A stretch of DNA of 64,000 bases, taken from contig RPFO01000629.1 of NCBI GenBank assembly GCA_009746045.1, forward strand, positions 186,001 through 250,000. The letters are read 5' to 3'. The stretch comes from Mesostigma viride. Taxonomy: Eukaryota; Streptophyta; Mesostigmatophyceae; Mesostigmatales; Mesostigmataceae. The notes below the pieces were generated by a model. That model did not search any database and was not told where the DNA came from. It saw nothing but the letters and a program-made list of their open reading frames with translations. Positions 40,178 through 51,535 of this stretch are shown here, piece by piece. The stretch's first letter is position 1. Each line of letters starts with the position of its first letter. Made by a program: the position numbers and the translations under genes.

Positions 40178-41033
40178 TGTGACGCAACAATGGAATAAAT
40201 TATATACTTTGGCTTGTTGTCATAGTCCGTAGGACTTTGGGACTTATTTCGGGACTTAATTTGGGAATCGTCCCTTAGTCAGGACCTTTGTATGGAACTA
40301 TGATAGTTTGTGTGATTCGGGCCAGTTATTTTGGGCCTAGGTTGTTGTATGCGATCTTCTAGGGGCCGGTGCAGTCGCGCCGCGCTGCGTACTTTATAGC
40401 TGGTTGAGATATTGTACTCATGCGTGGATTCTGTAGGTGAGGGTCGATGTCGACCCGAGATATTGTGTGGACTGCATGCTTAGGAAGGTCGGCGCCATGT
40501 CGGCGCCCTTTGCCAGCGTAGTGGCAGACCTAGGTGAAATTGGTCCGAGGACGAGAGTCTCGTCCTCTTGGTTTGATGAATGTAAAGTGCGATGACGCCT
40601 TCATATTAAACCTGGGGCAACTATCCATTTGTAATTGGTCTTGCTAGCCATTATAAGTGTGTATTAATTAGCTTGGCGTCAAGCCGCGATGCCAGATATC
40701 TCACGACCCCAGTCGTGAAGCGCAATCTGCATTAGGCTACCTTGATTATTCCTAATTCCGGCATGGAGGATCTTTCGCTACGTCACTCAGGCTAGGGACC
40801 TGGGTTGGCACGTAACACCGGCCCCTAGAAGATCGCATACAACAACCTAGGCCCAAAATAACTGGCCCGAATCACACAAACTATCATAGTTCCATACAAA
40901 GGTCCTGACTAAGGGACGATTCCCAAATTAAGTCCCGAAATAAGTCCCAAAGTCCTACGGACTATGACAACAAGCCAAAGTATATAATTTATTCCATTGT
41001 TGCGTCCGTCCTAAAGGGCCGGCACGCAACACT
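40178..41033 (-). repeat. Probable 3' LTR region of the gypsy element, containing a long palindrome
   Basis: The right edge is marked by a polypurine tract on the minus strand (complement of 41034-41047). The interval begins TGTGACGC and ends CACGCAACA, i.e. TG...CA. Inside are two perfect 189-bp inverted arms (40181-40369 and 40818-41006) around a 448-bp centre (40370-40817) that itself has TG...CA ends and CCGG on both sides. Since the partner LTR is outside the window, the outer boundary is provisional. Confidence 0.5.
40370..40817 (-). mobile_element. 448-bp LTR-like insert at the centre of the palindrome
   Basis: On the minus strand it starts TGTTACGTGCCAACCC and ends CGCGACTGCA, flanked by CCGG (40366-40369 and 40818-40821). 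The same start sequence occurs at 63979-64000 on the plus strand. It fits a solo LTR of another element, or the original spacer of the inverted repeat. Confidence 0.45.
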
Positions 41034-41047
41034 CCTCCCCCCCCACG
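41034..41047 (-). promoter_or_regulatory. Polypurine tract of the gypsy element
   Basis: Minus-strand GGGGGGGGAGGAG directly at the inferred 3' LTR boundary (TGTTGCGTGCC). Confidence 0.65.
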
Positions 41048-41451
41048 GGGGTCGGTAGTCCCTACCGTACAAGAGTGGGAAAAGAAACAAGTATGCTACG
41101 CTACTATAAGAGTACTATGTCCCAACCCCGGTTCACCCGCGGGTTAACTAGTAATACCAGTTCCTCTAGAGGTTGATACACAGGACCAACCCTGACATAG
41201 TAGCATGAAACAGGATGACAGGATCATTGGACCGCTATCCGTCATAAAACTCTCACAACCATCTCAGCGACCGCCGTTGTGGGCGCGCCGTTGTTGCTGG
41301 GCCGCGATCAGGGCCTGACGACCCAGGGGCGTCATATGCTGAATCAGACTACCGGGATACGAGCGCAGGTCCTGCTCGAAGGCCACCTGATAGGGCGACA
41401 CCTTCTGTTGGCCGACCCGAGAGAGCTCCACCCACGTGCCCGCGGGCCACA

Positions 41452-44119
41452 TCAGGCCAGGAATCCAGCGAGGTACTGAGGGTGAGTGAACATCAGGGTC
41501 AAAGCCGACTTGTCCACCACCCCACAACGATGAACACTAACGAAGTCCACCCCCATCTTGAATACCTCGGGATAGAGCACTCCAGCTAGTTGTCTAGATG
41601 GGGGCAATCGATGATGGGATAGCTTAGGCATTACAGCACTTGAAACGATATTAGCGCACAGCGTTATAGTACCTTCAATTAGCTCTGGCACCTTGTGGCC
41701 ATCAGCTTGCGCCTTAATTAGCCGACGTCTTGAGCCCACCTCACATTTGTAGCATAAGCTATGCGTCAGCCTACCTATGGTATTGCACTGGTTGTATTGC
41801 ACCCACAGTGTTGCGCCCCGGCACCATGCCGTGGAGAGAGCGCTCTGTGGCCTGCCCACCTGCGGCAGTGAGAGAAGCTAGGGCGCCCTCCCTCCTTCTC
41901 ACTCAGTGTGTATATAGGGTTGAAGGTTCCTTTACTCTGTATTGGCACCCACGTGACGCAGTCACGTGCTTATTAATTAATTAATTGAATACCTCGGTGC
42001 GCACGTGGTCCTCATCATAGGTAGTCTTCAGGGTCCACGCGAAGTCTGGCGCCGTCTTGTCCAGGAAAGCACGCCCATCCACTGGGGCCACCTTGGGAGG
42101 CGCCACCGTGTGCCCTATCCCGTCCGCATAATACTGCCAGTCCCACCAGTCCTCTGTGCCATACTTCACGATGTGCCCCACAGTGAAGGGGAGGTGCGGG
42201 CTGGAGGGTCGCGGCAGGGACACCGGAATCTGTGGTGAGAAGGTCATCTCCAGCTGTTCCCAGTATGTCCCGTGGTCCACAGCACACCAGGGCCCGGCTT
42301 GAAAGACCAAAGGATCGGGCATATACATTCCGATGGGGGCTTGGAGCGACGGTCCCTCGAAATGCACACACAGTTTCTCGGTGCGCGGCCCCGGACCACC
42401 ATATCTCACCGCCCTGCCCGGCTGAGTCCGCATAAAATCCCCCAACGTCCATTCCTCACTAAGGTAACCCGGGGGCTCCGGATGCCGCAGCATTGCCCAC
42501 TGACGTGTCGGCCGACTGGTCGGACTGGCGACCCTGCTGAGCCAGCAACCGTTGAAGAAGCTCTTGCTGATTCTGCATGGCGGCCACGAGCGTCTCTATG
42601 GGCACCGAGGGCTCTGCTGGCACCAACCCGCCTGTCTCGCTGAGTCCCTGCACGGCGCGTGGCGGCGCCTCGGCTCCGGGAGGGTTGTTGAGTGCCTCCC
42701 CGGAACAAGATGGGCCAGCTCGGCCAGGCCGGGGGCGGGGTTCCAACTCTACGATGAAGGTTGGTTCCAGTTGGCCCGCAGCCGGGGGCCCGCCCGAGGC
42801 CTCTCCAGAGGGCTCGCCCCCAGGCGGCCGCGCTGTCTGCTCAGGACTGGATTTCCATCGTCGCCTGTCGCCGCCGCCGCTCTGTCTCCCGCTCAAGCTC
42901 ACGCGCGGCATCCCACGTCCGCTTCCATTGCTGATCGTTCCGATGGCTGGCTGGGGGCGGTGACGACTCGTCCCTGGAGCCGGGTTGGGAACGCGACCGC
43001 GACGAAGGTGAACGGCGGGGAACAGGTCGCCGGCTCGGGCTCGCGCCGTGTAGCTGGCCGGCTCCGCTCACCCCTTCCTGCCACCGGCTGGGTAGACCGG
43101 TGTTCCCTGCTGGAGTGCCGTCCCCAACCGGTCGCAGGCGGGGGTGCGTCATAACCCACGGCGGGACGGTATCCTGGTCCGCCCACCAAGGGAGGAGGGT
43201 CACGCGGGTCACGAGGGTTCCGGGGGCGCGGGTCGCGCGGGGGAGAACGTGGGGGAGGGTAGTCTGAATCATAGCCATCACTCCCGCTGTCTTGGTCTTC
43301 GTTATCCATCTCAACGATGCGATCCAAGGCCATCCGGAGAGAGTACTGCCCCTCCCGTAGGCACTTCTCACCCCGCAATGCCCCCTCCAAAGGGAGGTAC
43401 CGGGGAAACCAGTTCCGAAGAAGGTCCCGCACTGGTGCTGGGACTAGGAGCAGCAAGAGGCGCGGATAAACCAGGCTGGCCTCGACAGTGGCGATGCACT
43501 GGTTACACGGACACTCCCTCTCATGGGTAGCCCAAGCCGTGCCGGTTACCACGCCGTTGCGCACCGCGGTGCTGGTCTCTACCTTGAACCCCACATTCCT
43601 TCGAATGTGCAGCTGGAATTTCTCCAGCGGACCGGGGGCGACACGGGACAAAATGGAATCGGCCCGGTGTTCGGACGGCATCCGATTATGACGCCGCCGC
43701 CGCCGCTCGAGTAGGGTCTCACCCTCCTTGCCGTAGTCACGCAGAAACATACGAGGGTTGAAGGTCTCCTCGTTCATCTCTTTCACCAACTGCAAGGTGC
43801 GCGCGTCTGGTGCCACCGGTCGGCGGGCCCCGCCTCCTGACCCCCCAGCTCCTGAAATATCTCCTCGGACCGCAGGCTCTCCGCGAGCTGGCTGCGTCCT
43901 TGCCTCTGATGCCGGAGGCTGACCACGAGCAGGTACCGGCCCAAACTGCTGACTGGGCGGCTCGGGGGACTCTGGATCTGGCATCTCCAGGTCGACTAAA
44001 TCATCCTCGCTCTGGACCCCGTCTGCTGCATCAGGAATGTCGGTATCCGCTGCCTCCGCGGCATTGGAAGTCGTGTCTCTGGGATGCGCCTCCGCGGCGT
44101 CCCCCTGCAAAAGCAACAC
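41452..44119 (-). pseudogene. Extra ORF of the gypsy element in the env position (frameshifted, interrupted)
   Basis: Follows the chromodomain stop (44199). The open frame is preceded by TGTTGCTTTTGCAG|GGGGAC (about 44122-44103), a good 3' splice site, so it may be expressed from a spliced RNA. It has an acidic N-terminus, then DARTLQLVKEMNEETFNPRM, FLRDYGKEGETLL, QLHIRRNVGFKVETSTAVR and CPCNQC. A proline/arginine-rich middle is followed by a glutamine-rich helix (ETLVAAMQNQQELLQRLL). The C-terminal domain has LGDFMRTQPGRAVRYGGPG and DWWDWQYYADGIGHTV. Frame changes occur near 43090 and 42830 and about 42490, and a 414-bp retroposon lies at 41571-41984. I see no signal peptide or membrane segment, so it is not a typical envelope protein. 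Family unknown. Confidence 0.6.
41571..41984 (+). mobile_element. Short retroposon (family 2) in the gypsy extra ORF
   Basis: TTGAATACCTCGG flanks both sides (41558-41570 and 41985-41997), a 13-bp target duplication. The 3' tail is TTATTAATTAATTAATT. It is homologous to 7401-7933. Removing it rejoins ...RTEVF with KMGVDFVSVHRCG in one frame. Confidence 0.88.
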
Positions 44120-44198
44120 ACGACAACAGAGGTATCAGTCAACGTGCACCTTGATACCTGACTCACACAACCTCACTTCCTGCATTGTGTGGAGTCCT

Positions 44199-46809
44199 CT
44201 ATCGTAAGTGGTGCGTCTTCTTGTATGCCTCTAGTAAACGAGCGCACCCGGCTAGCTCAGTCGCGGTGCGCCAGGAGTCCTCTGACTCATGCTGTGCAAA
44301 TCGCCATCGCACGCGGTATTGTCGTTGGACTCCGCGTCCTCGCTTGACGTCCCGGTGTCCCACAATCTCCGCCACCTCATCCTCTTGTTCCCCCGTGTCC
44401 GGATTGAACTCCAACGGGGCTGGGGGATTTACCCGGCCCTGGATGGTGTTCTGGTGATACAGCTTGAGCTGGTCACGATGGAACCGGTTGGACGTGAGGT
44501 TCCATGACACGGGGATGTCCACCTGGAACATGACCTCGTCGAACTTGTCGAGGACCTTGTAGGGGCCCAAGAACATGGGACGGAGCTTCGTCTTCAGCTC
44601 CTTCTCCACCTTGTGAGCGAAACGTCCGATCTGCGGGCCCTCCACCAGGACCCAGTCGCCCACCTCGATGGGTGGCGTCCGAGCATCCCGCTTCCCTGCT
44701 GTCCTGGCCATGTACCGCTCTGCCGCTGCGCGATAACCCTGGACGGCGCTGTTATGCGCCTGGTGCATCTGCTGCAGCAGCCGCTCGACCCCTTGCAGGG
44801 TATCCCGTTTGATCTGATCCTCACCACGTTCTGGACTCAGGAGCAAATCGGGCGGCGTGAGGGGATGTCGGCCGGAGTTGAGGAAAAAGGGAGTGAATCC
44901 GTGAGCGGCCTGGGGGGCATTATTCAGAGAAAATTCCACCAAGCCTAGGAGTTCCTCCCAATTGCTACCCACCGCGTCGGTGTAGTGGCGCATGGTCTCT
45001 TGCACCGTACGGTTCAGCCGCTCCACCATGTGCGACGAAGAGCTGTGGTAGGCCGTGCCCAGTGACACCTTGGTGCCCAACCGCTCGAAGAACTCCTGCC
45101 AGAATTTGGCCGTGAAGAGCTTGTCGCGGTCAGAGATGAACTGTCGGCTGAGCCCGTGGAACCGGAACACGTGAGTAAGGTATAGCTTGGCACACCCTTC
45201 CGCCGTGAGGTCGGCAGGACAGGGGGCCAGATGACACATACGCGTCAGTCGGTCCACAAACACCAAGACCATGCTGTTGCCGCTCTTCGTCTTCTTGAAT
45301 GGACCGATGAAATCCATCATGATGGAGTCCCACGGACCCATCGGATCCGGTAACGTCTTTGGGACGGCTTGAGAGCCCGTGTTCCTGGACTTCATGATCT
45401 GGCACGAGGGGCACTGGCGCACGTACGTCTTGATATACTCCGTCATCCCTGGCCAATAGAAATGCTTACGGGCCCGTGGGAGAAGGCGATGTATTCCTTG
45501 GTGACCGCCTAGGAGGGAGTCATGGAGCTCGTGGAGCAAGGCTGCTCTACACAGCTCGGGGACGTACAGCCGCCATTCCTCCGGCTGGACACACACGAGC
45601 AGGCGCCCTTCCTGGAACTTGCACGGGAAAGCGCCCATCTGCTGCGGGTGTGCCCTGATGGCCTCGAGGGCCGCTTCTTCCGTGACCGTGAAACGACTTA
45701 TCATCGTCTCTAGGTCAGATGTGACCGTGAACACATCCTCTGCCGAGTCCTCTGCGTCCGCCATCACCTGGTTGACGAACTCTGAAAAGACTGTGGGAGG
45801 GCCGAGCGGATGAAGCTGAAAAATTCCCTGGGGCGGCACCACATGACTGAGTGGCACGCGCGTGTGCGACCCCTCCCCTCCCCCGGGGGTCTCCACGTCC
45901 TCGTGGGAACCCTGACGGAAAGGCTCATCCAGGGTGGGAGACAAGTCATCCATGGTGGTGTGCCCGAGATGAAAAAGATGGCGGGCCCGAGGAGACCGTG
46001 GCTCCGCGCCGTAGGCGGTCCCCGGGGCGGCCACTGGGACGCAGGTGGTATGCAGCACGTCCATGTCCTCGTAGAACCAATAGTCAGCCCGTCGCGAGAG
46101 GGCGTCGGGCACAACGTTGTCCGCGCCCTTGACGTATTGGATCTTAAACGGGGCGAATTGCGACAAGTACTCCATCCACCGCGCTTGACGGGGCGTCAGG
46201 TTGGGCTGCACCAGGAGGTGGGTGAGAGGCCGGTGGTCGGTGTGGATCACCAGGCGGTGGGGGTCAAGATCCCCCTGCTCACTAATGGCCACCGCGAACT
46301 GTGCGCCCAGAAGATGGTGACGCCACGTGTGGCAGCAGTAAACTACCGCCAAGAGTTCCTGTTGGTGTACTGGATAATTCCGTTCCGCCGGAATCATCGT
46401 ACGTGAGATGTACTCAATGGGCTGCAGACCCTTGCCTTGATCCTGCAGGAGAACGCCCCCGATGGCCACCTTGCTGGCGTCAGTAGCCACAACGAAGGGA
46501 AGGGACGGGTCCGGCAGGACGAGGACAGGGGCTGTGGTGAGGTGGCGCTTGAGAGCCTCAAAGGCCTGCTGGCACTGCTCAGCCCACAGGAACGGAGTAC
46601 CCTTCTTGAGAAGAGCGTTGATCGGGGCAGCGATGGTGGCGAACCTCGGGATGAACCGTCGGTAGTAGGAAGCCAACCCCAGAAAACTGCGCACCCCCTT
46701 CACGTCCGTGGGAACCGGCCACTGCTGGACGGACTCGATCTTCTCAGGGTCAGTCGCGATGCCGTCCGCAGACAGGGTGTGGCCCAGGAAGGGCACACAG
46801 CGACCGGCG
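44199..46809 (-). CDS. Gypsy pol, second part: RT thumb, RNase H, integrase, chromodomain
   Basis: Starts at the left edge of the small inverted-repeat insertion (RCVPFLGHTLSADGIATDP, RT connection). RNase H: FVVATDASKVAIGGVLLQ, ELLAVVYCC, HTDHRPLTHLL. Integrase: zinc region GGHQGIHRLLPRARKHFYWP and CPSC; catalytic core MMDFIGPF (D), FISDRDKLFTAKFW (D) and SSSHMVERLNRTVQE (E); then the GPY-like LRPMFLGPYKVLDK. A C-terminal chromodomain follows (DEVAEIVGHRDVKR ... QYRVRWRFAQHESEDSW), which in chromoviruses targets insertion to modified histones. No stop from the insertion to TGA at 44199, so apart from the insertions this copy is well preserved. Confidence 0.93.
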
Positions 46810-47393
46810 GGTGGTCCCACGCCGAATGGGGTAGTTTTTCGCGCATTTTGCAAGAAAAAAACGCTGTTTTCGACTTTTTGTTTCGAAATTTTTTCCGGCG
46901 ATTTGAGAACGCCCGCAAAATTTTGCACAATTTCGCGTGATTTTCGCACAATTTTCGCACAACTTCACACAATTTCGCACGATTTCACAGGATTTCGCAT
47001 AATTTTAAACGAAGGGTCTAGCTGCAGAGAGACCCTTTGAAAATTTTCGCATGAATTCACGCATTTTTTACATGTCGTAATTTTTTTACAATCAAACTTT
47101 TTTGCATGAATTCGCACTTTTTTGGTCGGTTTTTGGTCAATTTCAGCGAAATTTTCAAGATTTCGCATGATTTTACACTTTTTTGGCCTGGTTTTGGTAA
47201 ATTTCAGCAAATTTTGCGCGATTTCGCACGATTTGCGAAGGGTCTAGCTGCAGAGAGACCCTTTCCGGCCGGCGGAAAATTCGCTCGGCTGCAAATTCTT
47301 CGGCAAGAATTTCGGCACAATGTCCGGTTTTCGGACGATTGAAACTAGCGTTTTTTTCTTGCAAAAATCTACCCCATTCCGCGTGGGACCACC
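46810..47393. mobile_element. 584-bp small terminal-inverted-repeat element in gypsy pol
   Basis: The ends are inverted copies starting GGTGGTCCCACGC, then GAATGGGGTAG and the shared 'ttgcaagaaaaaaacgct'. CCGGCG lies on both sides (46804-46809 and 47394-47399), so removal restores ARKAKVRAG|RCVPFLGHTL. The interior is a degenerate run of 'TTTCGCACRATTT'-type units spaced 10-20 bp, with two copies of AGGGTCTAGCTGCAGAGAGA (about 47016 and 47230). No ORF: a MITE-like element. Confidence 0.88.
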
Positions 47394-49399
47394 CCGGCGC
47401 GCACCTTGGCTTTCCGCGCCGACAGGTGCTCGTCTTCCATGATCTGTAGCACCGCGTCAACATCCTCCAGGTGCTCCTCGAACGTCTTGGAATACACCAG
47501 AATGTCGTCCAGGTACGCCAGCGCACACGTGCGCTTGTAGGTCCATGGTGGGCGCGCTCCCTTGTGCGGGTCCGTCAGATCCCGGGAGACCTGCGGCAGG
47601 TGGGCCGTGCCCATCACCGGACGGAGGATGTCATTCATCAGCATCTGGAAGGACGCGGGCGAATTACACAGGCCCATCGCCGCCACCCGAAACTGGTAGT
47701 GACCAAAGGGCGTGGCGAACGCAGTCTTGTGGCAGTCCTCGGGCGCGATGCGCAGCTGCCAGAACCCGTCCGCGCAGTCAATGACCGTAAAGCACGTAGC
47801 CCCTTGGACGCGGTTGAAGATGTCGTCGATCCTCGGCAGGGGATACTTGGACTTGACCGTGATGGCGTTCAGCTTCCGGTAGTCAGTCACCAGCCGCCAC
47901 TTGCCCCCTGGCTTGGGGACGAGCAGCACGCCTGCGGAGAAGGGACTGTTGCTGGGCTCGATGAGCCCGGCATCGAGCAGCGAAATGAGAATCTTCTTGA
48001 GCTCCACCAGCTCGACCGGACCCATGCGGTACATGGGGGACGCGGTAGGCCCGGAACCCTCCTGGACCTGGATGCGATGTAGCACCGAACGATGGGGAGG
48101 GAACTGGGGCGTGCGGTCCGCGAAGAGAGTGGCGCGCTTCTCCAAGACAGCGTTGAACCGCGCCAGCTCGTCCGGGGTGAAGCCGACGCCGATCTCGTTG
48201 AGCATGGCCTGAGTGCTGTCCAGGTCGATGCGGTACATCGTGTATTCCTTGCCCTTCCGAAGTTGGCGTGCCAGCGTCTTGCTGCTCATCAGGATCTGGG
48301 ACGCTGGTCGAGGCCCGTCCGCCGAGCGCTCGTGTGTAATGTTATGGACCTCCGCGGCCTGTGCCCTGTACTCGCTGTCGGGACACCAAAAGGATCCATC
48401 CGGAAACCAAACTACTCGTCGGCGCACACTGATGTCCACATCCTGCTTGTCCAACCAGTCTAGCCCGATAATGATGTCTGCGGCTCCCAGCGGCGCGATA
48501 GTCGCCGCCAAGTCAACCGGCGTGCCTTGCAGCACACCCTTGATATCTGCCAAGCCGGGCGACCGGTGTTGGCGACCGTCCGAATAGGTCACATGCACGG
48601 CCGTGGTGTGCGGGCGAGGGGTCAGACCCAGTCGGCGCACCAGGGCCTCGTTGATGAAAGACGTGGAGGCGCCGGTGTCGACCAAAAACTTCACGTCCAT
48701 GACCGTTTTCTCTTTCAAATACGGGTCCAGGACGGTGGGAGGAACAAGTAACCCCCCACTGAAAAGAAACAAATGCCGCGGACCTCCGGGAGACACACGC
48801 GCCGGTTGGGAGGCCGCGTCTGAGCCGGAAGCCACGTGATTGACGTCTACCTCTATTCTACTCGGCTCCACTTCAGGGCTACTGTCTGATCTCTCTACCC
48901 TATCATCTACCCTATCATCTCTCCTATCATCTACCCTATCATCTACCCCGGGGCCCAACCCCACGGGTAAGGCTACTACTCCCGAGGAGCGGTGGGACGG
49001 GAGGCCGCCTCGCCCGACCGCCCGCCCTCTTCCCCCCCTCCTCCTCCTCGTCAGCCTCCTCCTCATCCTCATACTCGTACCCAGCCACTGCTTGCGTCTG
49101 ACCGGAAGAGGAGGATTGCCGCCGAGCCTCGATCTCATTAACCGCGCGCAACACACCCTTGGTAGAGTTGGTCGCGGGCGGTCGCGGCTGCTGGTACTGG
49201 GTCGGGGATTGTCTGGCATGCTGCAGGCGAGCCGCCCGCTCGCCCGCATTGCGGGGTCTGTCCCGGGGACCGGAGGAGTCGGGGCGGCTGCCGAACGCTG
49301 GGCCGGAGAAACGAACGCTGGGCTCAATCTCCCCTGCGCCGCGACCGGTGTGCTTGCCTCTGAGCTTGGGGCAGTCGCGCTTGAGGTGTCCCACCTCAC
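47394..49399 (-). CDS. Gypsy pol, first part: protease and reverse transcriptase
   Basis: Overlaps the gag end (48939) in another frame, so a frameshift is needed to express it. Protease: FLVDTGASTSFINEAL and ADIIIGLDWL. Reverse transcriptase: GLIEPSNSPFSAGVLLVPK, WRLVTDYRKLNAIT, FTVIDCADGFWQL, FATPFGHYQFRVAAMGLCNS and the active site LAYLDDILVYS near 47490. It ends at the small insertion, after which the frame continues in 44199-46809. All catalytic residues expected of Ty3/gypsy are present. A non-standard insert (VSRDLTDPHKGARPPWTYKR) sits just before YLDD. Confidence 0.93.
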
Positions 49400-50012
49400 T
49401 GCACATGAAGCAACGCGCCTTGCTGGCGTCGATGGCGTTGATACCCTGGTCAGCGTAGCCGTCGTCGGGGTCGTCGATATAGTCTTCCTCCTCCTCGCCG
49501 GCGGACTCAGTGGAGTACAGCTGGTTCACCCGCCGCGGGGGAGCTGGCCTGAAGAAACGACGCACCGAGGGTGCGCGCCCGCGAGTCACCACGTCGGCCA
49601 CCCGCAGAAGGTATCTCTGGATATTCAGGATGTCCCACTCCTTCCAGGGGACCTCAGCGTAGTGTTTGAATACCTCGTCCTGTAGCTCGGGGCTGAGCGC
49701 CTCGATGAATCTGATCTTGTACTCGTACCAGGTCATGTCGGTTAGATAGGCGGCGCTGGCCTCAAACTTGGACAGAAACTCGCGATATGGGGTGGTCCCC
49801 TGGCGCAGCTTGCCGAAAGCGATCCGCTCGTGGAGCTCCGCGTCTGGGGGTATCAGCTTGCGGCGCACCCGGTCCATCAGCTCCTCCACGGTTTGCGGGT
49901 ATGACTGGGATGCGATGCTCTCACAATTCAGGATGCTCACCACCGAGGGGTCCATGCAGGTGTTGACAACATGCGGGATGAGATCGCAGGTGGCCAGTTC
50001 CCAACTGTGGTG
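48939..50012 (-). CDS. Gypsy gag, C-terminal piece with CCHC knuckle
   Basis: Continues directly from the 60959-61911 piece when the CACTA-like element is removed (WCN-H-SWELATCDL). The retrotrans-gag capsid region has YPQTVEELMDRVRRKLIP, GTTPYREFLSKFEASAAYL and IRFIEALSPELQDEVF. An acidic linker is followed by the zinc knuckle CFMCSEVGHLKRDC (about 49410-49370) and a basic/glutamine-rich tail. It ends at 48939, overlapping pol by about 460 nt. Confidence 0.9.
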   Translation of the reverse strand, partial: HHSWELATCDLIPHVVNTCMDPSVVSILNCESIASQSYPQTVEELMDRVRRKLIPPDAELHERIAFGKLRQGTTPYREFLSKFEASAAYLTDMTWYEYKIRFIEALSPELQDEVFKHYAEVPWKEWDILNIQRYLLRVADVVTRGRAPSVRRFFRPAPPRRVNQLYSTESAGEEEEDYIDDPDDGYADQGINAIDASKARCFMCSEVGHLKRDCPKLRGKHTGRGAGEIEPSVRFSGPAFGSRPDSSGPRDRPRNAGERAARLQHARQSPTQYQQPRPPATNSTKGVLRAVNEIEARRQSSSSGQTQAVAGYEYEDEEEADEEEEGGKRAGGRARRPPVPPLLGSSSLTRGVGPRGR

Positions 50013-50068
50013 CACTATACTTTTCGTCCGAGGGTGGTAAAAAGCATCCGAGGCGTAAATTACGAGGT
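50013..50068 (+). repeat. Left terminal inverted repeat of the CACTA-like element
   Basis: Matches the complement of 60903-60958 except at two positions. Confidence 0.9.
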
Positions 50069-50139
50069 GGTAATTTACTCCGCTTTTACTCTTACGGTTT
50101 ACATACGAGGTCGGATCTTTCTCGTAAGTTACGAATTAG

Positions 50140-50375
50140 ATCCGAGGTAAGATCCGACGTCGTAAACTACGAGGTAGTAATTTACGAGGTAGTAATTTAC
50201 GAGGTAGTAATTTACGAGGTAGTAATGTACGAGGTAGTAAGGTACGAGGTAGTAATGTACGAGGTAGTAATTTACGAGGTAGTAAGGTACGAGGTAGTAA
50301 TTTGCGACGTAGTAATCTACGAGTTGGTAATTTACGATCCCGGTACTCGGTCCCGTAGGTTACGACGTCGTATGC
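50140..50375. repeat. Subterminal tandem repeats (about 15-bp unit)
   Basis: More than ten units of ACGAGGTAGTAATTT with variants (GTAATGT, GTAAGGT). Looser copies occur at 50050-50140 and, inverted, at 60710-60910. Such arrays bind transposase in known CACTA elements, which is the likely role here. Confidence 0.75.
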
Positions 50376-50659
50376 TTCTCGCGTACACTACCGGTACTAC
50401 AATCATGTCGCTATGTCGTTCTGAATTGCAGTACGCATGTCACTTATCAGAATTTCACTTTGATTTCACTTATCATTTCGGTCAACCTAACCTAACACCC
50501 ATTTACCCGGGGGAAAAAAATGAATGGCATTTGCAGCAAGGCTCATGCAAGACGAGTTCCTATTTCATAAAAAATTTCATTATTAAATGCAGGATTACAT
50601 GTCATGCACAAAAATCCAACGCCTTCACAGAAAATAGCATATCAAGTCTTCTGACGACA

Positions 50660-50906
50660 ATATCAAGTCAATATCAAATTCGTGGCTTCTCTTCGTGGCT
50701 TGAAATACTGTTTCCATGCGGTGCGCAGGACAGCTCCGGGGATGTCGGCACCGCACAGAAGCTCCATCCGGGAGCAAGTGCGCCGGGGGAAGATGTTGTA
50801 CATCCAGAGCTCGATATGTGCGGGAAGCCGTCGTGTTGGAAACCGAGGTGTCTGCACATAATTCCGCGCGCAGGCAGCTTGTGCCTTTACGGGGGAAGAC
50901 CTGCGA
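50660..50906 (-). CDS. Unrecognised terminal exon in the CACTA-like element
   Basis: Minus strand: a good acceptor (tttttgtgtcgcag) is followed by about 82 codons in one frame, including RFPTRRLPAHIELWMYNIFP and MELLCGADIPGAVLRTAWKQ, closing at about 50663. Amino-acid composition looks coding rather than random, but no family is recognised and upstream exons are not clear. It could be the end of a transposase-region gene or of a captured host gene. Confidence 0.3.
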
Positions 50907-51535
50907 CACAAAAACCGTGTCCGGACAATGCAATACGGAGAAATGGCAACGGCAGATGGAGTCGGCTAAGGCCGCTTGTAAGGAAAGTGATTTTTAATGC
51001 ACGAATAAATGTATAATGCATGCTACATCGCCATCGCTTGGGCGGTGAAAAGACAAGGACCAACCACATGCCCCCACCTACCCTTCGTGCATCCCGCCCT
51101 TGACGAGGCACAACCATGTGCCCCCACCTACCCTTTGTGCGTCCCTCCCTTGACAAGAAACAAGCACGTGCACCTATCTAACCTTTGTGCATCCCTTCCT
51201 TGGCAAGGAACAAGCACACCCACCCACCTACTCCACATGCATCCCTCCCTTGACAAGGAACAAGCACGATCACCCAGCTACCCACTAGCACGGCAGCAAG
51301 GCAGACCTTACAATGGCAAGTGATGTTTATCGGTAGAAACTGTTAGACAACTAGCAAACGAGCCAGCCGGTGAAGAGCAAGGCACGCATGCAAGGAATTT
51401 GTCGTTGCCTATGTCTACGCTTGTGTTTGTCACTGCAGTTGAAATCTGCATTTGCATCAGCAGGCCCGATCGAACCCCATGTCGCCACCCGCATTTCCAC
51501 TTATACTTCACGGCCCCTTATTCTTCTCTTGTGCC

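Noticed and set aside
40178-41033. Treating the whole interval as a confirmed gypsy LTR
   Set aside because: The partner LTR is outside the window, the left boundary rests only on TG...CA, and an LTR-like unit sits inside an inverted repeat; kept as provisional.
41452-44119. Envelope gene of an endogenous retrovirus
   Set aside because: No signal peptide, membrane segment or fusion-like motif; the host is probably an alga and pol is a chromovirus. Called only an extra ORF.
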